NCBI RefSeq assembly: GCF_001665785.1
Contig: NZ_LZSO01000033.1
Coordinates: forward strand, 62,001 to 126,000
DNA length: 64,000 nt
Origin: Mycolicibacterium peregrinum
GTDB taxonomy: Bacteria; Actinomycetota; Actinomycetes; Mycobacteriales; Mycobacteriaceae
Direction: 5' to 3'
Part shown: piece after piece, positions 59,168-64,000 of the stretch
Position numbering within the stretch: position 1 is the first letter of the stretch
How the letters are laid out: every line of letters starts with the position of its first letter
Made by a program: the position numbers and the translations under genes
Notes under the pieces: generated by a model
What the model was told of the DNA's origin: nothing
The model's database searches: none
Seen by the model: the letters and a program-made list of their open reading frames with translations, nothing else

Positions 59168-60508
59168 TCAGCAGTTCCGCAAAAAGTGTTCCAGAACGCC
59201 CGCGCCGAACTGCAGCGCGTCCACCGGCACCCGCTCGTCGACACCGTGGAACAGCGCCGCGAAGTCCAGGTCCGGCGGTAGCCGCAGCGGGGCGAAGCCG
59301 AAGCAGCGAATCCCCAACCGCTGGAAGGACTTCGCGTCCGTCCCACCCGACATCATGTAGGGCACGGTGCGGGCCTCGGGATCCATCGCCAGGATCGCCG
59401 CGTTCATCGCGTCCACCAGATCACCGTCGAACGTGGTCTCGTACGACGGCAGGTCCCGCTCCCAGCTGCGCGTGACGTCGGGGCCGATCAACTCGTCGAC
59501 CTCACGCTCGAAGGCCTCCTTGCGGCCCGGCAGGACCCGGCAGTCGATCACGGCCTCCGCCGATGCGGGAATCACGTTGGCCTTGTAGCCCGCTTTGAGC
59601 ATGGTCGGGTTGGCGGTGTCGCGCAGCGTGGCCGACACGATCCGGGCCACCCCGCCGAGCTTGGCGATGGTCCCGTCCAGGTCCGGCGAGTTCACGTCGA
59701 AGTCGTAACCGGTCTCCTCGGCCACCGCGCTGAGAAACTGTTCCACGGCCGGGTTGAGCACCAGCGGGAACTGGTGGCGACCCAGCCGGTCGACGGCACC
59801 GGCGATGGCCGTCACGGCGTTGTTGTCGTGCACCATCGAGCCGTGACCGGCCCGGCCGCGGGCGGTCAACCGCATCCAGGCCAGCCCCTTCTCGGCGGTC
59901 TCGATCAGGTAGAGCCGGCGCTCTCCGCCGTCCTTTCGGGGCACGGTCAGGGAGAACCCGCCCACCTCACCGATCGCCTCGGTGACGCCGTCGAACAGGT
60001 CGGGCCGGTTGTCCACCAGCCAGTTGGCGCCGTAGGTGCCGCCGTGTTCCTCGTCGGAGACGAACGCGAACACCAGGTCTCGGGGCGGGACGATGCCGGA
60101 CCGTTTGAAATGCCGGGCCACCGCGATGGTCATGCCGACCATGTCCTTCATGTCCACCGCGCCGCGGCCCCAGACATAGCCGTCCTTCACGGCACCCGAG
60201 AACGGGTGCACGCTCCAGTCGGCGGGCTCGGCCGGCACGACGTCGAGGTGCCCGTGGATCATCAGGGCGCCGCGGGATCGGTCGGCACCGGGCAACCGGG
60301 CAAAGACGTTGCCGCGGCCGGGTGCTCCGGCCTCGACGTATTCGGTCGTGTAGCCGACCTCGCGGAGCCGGTCGGCGACCCATTCCGCACAGTCGGCCTC
60401 GGGCTTGGTGGTGGCCGGGTCACCGGTGTTGGAGGTGTCGAATCGGATGAGCTTGCTGACGAGGTCGACCACCTCGTCTGCGCTGGAGGCGGGGACAGTC
60501 ACAGTCAC
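59168..60508 (-). CDS. M20-family metallopeptidase (Rv2141c-like)
   Basis: A 446-residue zinc peptidase or amidase of the ArgE/DapE/CPG2 group. Metal and catalytic residues: His and Asp in MIHGHLDVVPAEPADW, Asp in WGRGAVDMKDMVG, Glu-Glu in FVSDEEHGGTYGANW, the distal His in the dimer domain (GRAGHGSMVHDNN), and SGGTDAKSFQRLGIRCFGFA near the end. A GTG at 60508 (VTVTVPASSADEVVDLVS) was chosen because homology starts there; an upstream TTG would add 14 residues. The substrate is probably an N-acyl amino acid or dipeptide. Confidence 0.9.
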   Translation of the reverse strand: MTVTVPASSADEVVDLVSKLIRFDTSNTGDPATTKPEADCAEWVADRLREVGYTTEYVEAGAPGRGNVFARLPGADRSRGALMIHGHLDVVPAEPADWSVHPFSGAVKDGYVWGRGAVDMKDMVGMTIAVARHFKRSGIVPPRDLVFAFVSDEEHGGTYGANWLVDNRPDLFDGVTEAIGEVGGFSLTVPRKDGGERRLYLIETAEKGLAWMRLTARGRAGHGSMVHDNNAVTAIAGAVDRLGRHQFPLVLNPAVEQFLSAVAEETGYDFDVNSPDLDGTIAKLGGVARIVSATLRDTANPTMLKAGYKANVIPASAEAVIDCRVLPGRKEAFEREVDELIGPDVTRSWERDLPSYETTFDGDLVDAMNAAILAMDPEARTVPYMMSGGTDAKSFQRLGIRCFGFAPLRLPPDLDFAALFHGVDERVPVDALQFGAGVLEHFLRNC

Positions 60509-60590
60509 ATTCGTACCACCGAGACGCCGGTTTGGGTCTAGGGCACTCAATCCGATAACCTTAGGCGCCCGACCCCGAGTGGTCGGTCGA

Positions 60591-60676
60591 GTCCGAGTGG
60601 CGGAATGGCAGACGCGCTAGCTTGAGGTGCTAGTGCCCTATTAACGGGCGTGGGGGTTCAAGTCCCCCCTCGGACA
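60591..60676 (+). tRNA. tRNA-Leu (anticodon GAG)
   Basis: Acceptor stem GTCCGAG pairs with CTCGGAC, followed by discriminator A. The anticodon arm CTAGC-TTGAGGT-GCTAG gives anticodon GAG (60624-60626), which reads CUC/CUU leucine codons. The extra arm (TGCCCTATTAACGGGCG) is long, as in tRNA-Leu, and the T arm GGGGG-TTCAAGT-CCCCC is perfect. CCA is not encoded. A terminator follows 6 bases later. Confidence 0.95.
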
Positions 60677-60682
60677 CAGCGT

Positions 60683-60713
60683 GAGGCGAGCGAGATGAAC
60701 GCTCGCCTCTTTT
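60683..60713 (+). terminator. Intrinsic terminator of tRNA-Leu
   Basis: Perfect 10-bp stem GAGGCGAGCG (60683-60692) / CGCTCGCCTC (60700-60709), 7-base loop, then TTTT. It lies directly after the tRNA, so the tRNA is a separate short transcription unit. Classic hairpin-T terminators are rare in mycobacteria. Confidence 0.85.
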
Positions 60714-60816
60714 CATGGCCAATGGATGCGTTGAGCGGAGCACGACGGCGCAAGGCAGCTGTCAAACCCTCAACGGCCACAACAGATTCCACCGCAGCGG
60801 CTGACCCCGACCTCAA

Positions 60817-61494
60817 TTACGGATCGGTCCGGCCATCGCGGTGAGGAGATTCTCCACTGCTGTCAAGGCCGGGAAGCGACCGCTGACAGATCTGACGTGC
60901 TTCCTCGGCAGGCAGTCCGAACATTCGTAATACATCTTCGGTAACCCGATCTGCGGCCGCCGCGTCGTCGCGTTCGGGCTCTGTTTGCAGGAGTTTGCCC
61001 AGCCCGAGAAGTGCCCCGGCAGCGACGGCCAGGGCCAATTTGGGATCGTCAACGGTGAATCGGCCGGCGGCGACGCCGGCCGCGATGTCCCGTAATGCGC
61101 GTGGACCCAGGCCGCGGTCTGAGCCAATAAGGCTGAGGCCATTGACCAGCAGGATCTGACTCTCCTGCGGGCGGCGCCGAAACAGCCGACCGGTCATCCG
61201 AAAGCTGCAGGCAAATTTTTCGGCCGGGTCGTCGATCGACTCGGTGAGTTGATCGAGCAGCGCGCCGTGGTTGTCGAGCACATCGGCTACGGCGGCCGCG
61301 AACAGCGCTTCCTTGCTGTCGAAGTGGTTGTAGAACGAACCCATTCCGACGTCTGCCGCCTGCGTGATTTCCAGGACCGGCACGTTGAGTCTGCCCTGGG
61401 CGATCAGCGCCTGCGCCGCCTGGATCAGGGCTGCGCGGGTGCGCTGTTTCCGCCGTTCCAGGCGGTTGACCGGCTCATCCTGCACTGCGCTCAC
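60817..61494 (-). CDS. TetR-family regulator of the aromatic-catabolism operon
   Basis: A 225-residue regulator beginning at GTG (VSAVQDEPVNRLERRKQRTR). The HTH helix is ADVGMGSFYNHFDSKEALFA (about residues 45-65); the C-terminal domain binds the effector. It is divergent from the extradiol dioxygenase gene with about 105 bases between starts and two dyads in the gap, so it most likely represses the catabolic operon until an aromatic or CoA intermediate is present. The longer in-frame form starting at 61566 would cover the dyads and is rejected. Confidence 0.88.
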   Translation of the reverse strand: MSAVQDEPVNRLERRKQRTRAALIQAAQALIAQGRLNVPVLEITQAADVGMGSFYNHFDSKEALFAAAVADVLDNHGALLDQLTESIDDPAEKFACSFRMTGRLFRRRPQESQILLVNGLSLIGSDRGLGPRALRDIAAGVAAGRFTVDDPKLALAVAAGALLGLGKLLQTEPERDDAAAADRVTEDVLRMFGLPAEEARQICQRSLPGLDSSGESPHRDGRTDP

Positions 61495-61523
61495 CGGCTC
61501 AGAATAGCAGTGTCTATCAGTTT

Positions 61524-61537
61524 TGATGATTTCGTCA
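61524..61537. promoter_or_regulatory. Operator dyad 1 for the TetR of the aromatic operon
   Basis: TGATGA-TT-TCGTCA, one mismatch from a perfect dyad. Same sequence as dyad 2 except one base; together with flanks a 17-base direct repeat (GAYGATTTCGTCAGAAT) is formed. Lies close to the TetR gene and the TTGACT box at 61545-61550. Confidence 0.6.
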
Positions 61538-61567
61538 GAATCTCTTGACTGAGCATTGCATCGCATG

Positions 61568-61581
61568 TGACGATTTCGTCA
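61568..61581. promoter_or_regulatory. Operator dyad 2 for the TetR of the aromatic operon
   Basis: TGACGA-TT-TCGTCA, a perfect 14-bp dyad, 18 bases before the dioxygenase ATG. The centre lies 44 bp from that of dyad 1, about four helical turns, so two bound dimers would lie on roughly one face of the DNA. Confidence 0.65.
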
Positions 61582-61599
61582 GAATGAAAGGGGTCAGCG

Positions 61600-62730
61600 A
61601 TGAACGACCTGGTCGGCGCACACAACGAGCTCCACAGCGAGCAGGGTGCCCGGAAAGGTGAGCACTGCGGACGCTCCCGCAATCCCGTGATCAAGGTGGC
61701 TGACATCGCCTGGCTGGAATTCGAGAAACCGGACCTTCAGCGGGCCGAGACGTTCGCGGTCGCCTTCGGTTTCGCCACCTCGCTGCGAACCGACGAGGAA
61801 CTGCACCTGCGTGGCAGCGATTCGACCGCGCCGTGCGTGATCGTGCGCCGCGGCACCCGGAGCAGGTTCCTCGGGGTCGCATTTGCCGCTGCCGACGAAG
61901 CGGACCTGCTGCGGCTGGCCACCGCGACCGGCGCACGAACCAGGCCGCTGCCCGCAGCCATCGGCGGCATGGCGGTCGATCTGATCGACCCAAGCGGGGT
62001 GCCGGTGCACGTGGTGTCTGGGATACACGCCCTCGACCCGTTGCCTTCACAGACTCCGCACCGCTACAACATGGGACACGACATTCACCGCATCAACACC
62101 ACCCAGCGCCCACGTCGGGAGCCGACCGCGGTGCAACGGCTCGGTCACCTCGTCATGCAGTCGACGAAATACCTTGCGACGCTGGACTGGTATCTCGACA
62201 CCCTCGGCATGATCGTCAGTGACTTCCTCTACTTCCCGGGTCAGCGCAGCCGGGGACCGACCATGAGCTTCATTCGATGCGACAGAGGCGCAACGCCCGC
62301 TGACCACCACACGCTGGCGCTGGCCCTCGGACCACAGAACCGCTACGTGCACTCGGCCTATCAGGTATGCGATCTCGACGCGCTGGCCGCCGGCGGCGAA
62401 TACCTCACGGAGCGAGGATATTTCCGGTCCTGGGGAATCGGGCGACACATCCAGGGCAGTCAGCTCTTCGACTACTGGCGTGATCCCGATGGCTTCATGG
62501 TCGAGCACTTCACCGATGGCGACCTGTTCGACTCGACCCTTGAACCGGGTTGGGCCCCGTTCACCGCCTCGGGCCTGGCCCAGTGGGGACCACCGGCGAG
62601 CAAAGACTTCCTCGGCACAACCCCGAAATCCCTACCGCACGAAGCACAGTCGATCTTCGCAGCCCTGCGAGGCGACAACGAATTCGATATCAACCGCCTC
62701 ATCGGCCTGCTGAAAGTAGCGAACTCATGA
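61600..62730 (+). CDS. Extradiol (catechol 2,3-type) dioxygenase, two VOC modules
   Basis: A 376-residue type I extradiol dioxygenase that cleaves the ring of a catechol next to its hydroxyl groups using Fe(II). The first VOC module (about 30-150) is inactive. The second (about 175-310) has the three iron ligands: His in QRLGHLVMQSTKYLATLDWY, His in PADHHTLALALG, and Glu in DGFMVEHFTDGDLFD, with Tyr nearby in QLFDYWRDP. GAAAGGGG precedes the ATG. The stop overlaps the next gene (ATGA), so it starts a catabolic operon with a ring-cleavage product hydrolase and a hydroxylase. Confidence 0.88.
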   Translation: MNDLVGAHNELHSEQGARKGEHCGRSRNPVIKVADIAWLEFEKPDLQRAETFAVAFGFATSLRTDEELHLRGSDSTAPCVIVRRGTRSRFLGVAFAAADEADLLRLATATGARTRPLPAAIGGMAVDLIDPSGVPVHVVSGIHALDPLPSQTPHRYNMGHDIHRINTTQRPRREPTAVQRLGHLVMQSTKYLATLDWYLDTLGMIVSDFLYFPGQRSRGPTMSFIRCDRGATPADHHTLALALGPQNRYVHSAYQVCDLDALAAGGEYLTERGYFRSWGIGRHIQGSQLFDYWRDPDGFMVEHFTDGDLFDSTLEPGWAPFTASGLAQWGPPASKDFLGTTPKSLPHEAQSIFAALRGDNEFDINRLIGLLKVANS

Positions 62731-63665
62731 CCATCTCAATCCTGCGCACCGCCGACGCCTGGTGGGTCCAGACCGCCACCGGTGCCGTGCGAATCGACAC
62801 CTCGGCCACGACCACCGGAGCGCTGCTCGCCGATCGGGCCGCCATAGACGCCGCGACGCGTAGCGGGGAGGCGGTGCCTGTCGACAGCCTCGATCTGCTC
62901 TCCCCCGTGACCGCTCCCTGCCGGGTGGTCGCCCAGATGACCAACTTCGCCTCGCATGTCAAAGACGCCGGCATGGACCCAAAGACCATCCCGCTCACCT
63001 TTTTTCGCAAGACGTCGGGTTCCATCAGTGGCCCGTTCGACGACATCGTCAAGCCGCAGCACGTCAAGTTTCTCGACTACGAGGTGGAGATCGGTCTGGT
63101 CATCGGACGCGAGCTGCCCGTCGGCGCCGAGGTGACCGAGTCGAACCTCGCCGACCATGTCGCCGGCCTGGTCGTCACCAACGATGTCTCCGCCCGGGAT
63201 ATTCAGCTTCCGCAAACGCAATTCTATGAAGCCAAGTCGTACCCGACATTCACGCCGGTCGGCCCGGCCCTGGTCTTGTTGACGGCTGACGAGCTCAAGC
63301 GGTTCGGCGACCTGCGCCTGGAACTGCGGGTGAGCGGTGAGGTTCGCCAAAACATGCTGGTCGATGGCGACATGATCTACAAACCCCTACAGGCACTGCA
63401 GTCATTGGCCCGGTTCCAACACCTCAGTCCCGGTGACCTCGTCTTGACCGGCACGCCTGCGGGTACGGCCTTGAGCGCGCCGCCCAAGCCTGTCGAGATC
63501 ATCGGATCGCTGCTGCCGCCGGCCATGAAGTGGAAGGCGTTCTTCTCGCGTCAAGCCGGCAATCCCAAGTATCTGCGGCACGGGGACGTCGTGGAACTGT
63601 CGGTGACTACCGACGACGGTGCCATCGACCTCGGCACCCAGCGCACCTCGGTGCGGTACGCGTGA
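62727..63665 (+). CDS. Fumarylacetoacetate hydrolase (FAH)-family protein
   Basis: A 312-residue metal-dependent hydrolase or decarboxylase. The FAH core begins with NFASHVKDAGMD; metal and catalytic parts are FLDYEVEIGLVIGRELPVGA, VTNDVSARDIQLPQTQFYEA, KSYPTFTPVGPAL, and VLTGTPAGT. In this operon it would act on the ring-cleavage product (C-C hydrolysis or isomerisation). The ATG overlaps the dioxygenase stop, so the two are made together. Confidence 0.88.
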   Translation: MTISILRTADAWWVQTATGAVRIDTSATTTGALLADRAAIDAATRSGEAVPVDSLDLLSPVTAPCRVVAQMTNFASHVKDAGMDPKTIPLTFFRKTSGSISGPFDDIVKPQHVKFLDYEVEIGLVIGRELPVGAEVTESNLADHVAGLVVTNDVSARDIQLPQTQFYEAKSYPTFTPVGPALVLLTADELKRFGDLRLELRVSGEVRQNMLVDGDMIYKPLQALQSLARFQHLSPGDLVLTGTPAGTALSAPPKPVEIIGSLLPPAMKWKAFFSRQAGNPKYLRHGDVVELSVTTDDGAIDLGTQRTSVRYA

Positions 63666-63729
63666 ACGCGGGCCTGTTGTGGCCGCGCTATGCCACACCT
63701 CCGCGACCTCGTCGACGCTGAAGTCCGAC

Positions 63730-64000
63730 ATGGATACGGCTGTACCGGGCCATCCGACGAAATCCGTGCCCGTTGTCGTCGTCGGGGCGGGGCCGACCGG
63801 CATCACCGCGGCGACATTGCTCGCGGACTACAGCGTGCCGACGCTGGTTCTCGACCGCTGGAAATCGGTCTATCCCCAGCCACGCGCGGTCCACCTCGAT
63901 GACGAGATTCATCGTATTCTCGCCCGCCTCGGCGTGGCCGAAGAATTCGCCGCGATATCCCGACCAGCGCTCGGGTTGCGCCTGCTCGATCAGAACCACC
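63730..64000 (+). CDS. FAD-dependent monooxygenase (MhpA-like hydroxylase), cut by window end
   Basis: Only the first 90 residues are seen. The FAD-binding start is VPVVVVGAGPTGITAATLLA, followed by VLDRWKSVYPQPRAVHLDDE, very like the start of 3-(3-hydroxyphenyl)propionate hydroxylase and related class A flavin monooxygenases (GxGxxG at about residues 18-23). It would add the hydroxyl that makes a catechol for the dioxygenase upstream. It lies 64 bases after the FAH-family gene. The rest of the operon is outside the window. Confidence 0.82.
   Translation, partial: MDTAVPGHPTKSVPVVVVGAGPTGITAATLLADYSVPTLVLDRWKSVYPQPRAVHLDDEIHRILARLGVAEEFAAISRPALGLRLLDQNH

Noticed and set aside
60591-60844. 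Prophage or island attachment site at tRNA-Leu
   Set aside because: No integrase gene and no second copy of the tRNA 3' end were seen inside the window.
61495-61566. Longer N terminus for the TetR gene at 60817
   Set aside because: The extra 24 codons cover the promoter and an operator dyad and are not like TetR N termini; the GTG at 61494 is better.

Overview
The window is a GC-rich actinobacterial chromosome segment, almost certainly from a rapidly growing, environmental Mycobacterium (Mycolicibacterium type). The main evidence is gene order. From cobL to the M20 peptidase it follows the M. tuberculosis Rv2072c-Rv2141c segment: cobL, SDR, F420-dependent reductase, pepE, exonuclease, helY, tatC, tatA, pafC, pafB, pafA, prcA, prcB, pup, dop, mpa, lppK, DUF503, trmI, RecB-like, hisG/hisE, metH, PAC2 protein, mshC, cysQ, uppP, lppL, pyrD, PEBP and M20 peptidase. 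Between these anchors sit genes typical of saprophytic mycobacteria. No insertion sequence, prophage, CRISPR array or rRNA gene was seen.

Layout. 1-5.8 kb: cobalamin gene cobL (cut by the window edge) with an SDR, then a small reductase, a dipeptidase, a VOC protein, a double-hotdog protein and a 5'-3' exonuclease. 5.9-14.3 kb: a leftward run of a Q/P/G-rich membrane protein, helY, tatC, tatA, pafC, pafB and pafA. 14.4-18 kb: a possible eRF1-like protein, two TetR regulators, a small membrane protein and an SDR. 18-21.5 kb: proteasome core (prcA, prcB), pup and dop. 21.5-24.7 kb: the ectoine/hydroxyectoine operon ectABCD, lying between dop and mpa. 25-29.2 kb: a DMT transporter with a divergent LysR gene, a TetR/DUF418 pair and an adenosine-specific-kinase-family gene. 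29.3-31.1 kb: mpa, the proteasomal ATPase.

31.2-43.8 kb: an Mtb12-like/LppK pair, DUF503, trmI, a RecB-like nuclease, a thioesterase, a DinB protein, an ArsR-SRPBCC-flavodoxin operon, a mercuric-reductase-like flavoprotein, hisE-hisG, a sugar MFS transporter and a HAD phosphatase. 44-60.5 kb: metH, a PAC2 protein, the cysQ-mshC mycothiol/sulfur segment, the SCO1664/DUF3090/histidine-phosphatase trio, uppP, lppL-DUF5703-pyrD, a PEBP-like protein and an M20 peptidase. 60.6-64 kb: tRNA-Leu(GAG), followed by the start of an aromatic-catabolism operon (TetR, extradiol dioxygenase, FAH-family hydrolase, FAD hydroxylase cut by the window end).

The largest functional theme is Pup-proteasome degradation. 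Dop deamidates Pup, PafA ligates it, Mpa unfolds the target, PrcAB degrades it, and PafBC is a neighbouring DNA-damage transcription regulator. The most interesting non-genic signal is a set of tiny ATGA-linked ORFs and short repeats at operon junctions. There are two tandem 35-bp units between pafB and pafC, diverged copies at the ectC/ectD junction that now form part of the ectD coding region, an 11-codon bridge before cobL, and a 34-codon ORF between cysQ and mshC. Several regulators also have sharp palindromic operator candidates, including a nested four-half-site palindrome over one SDR start codon.
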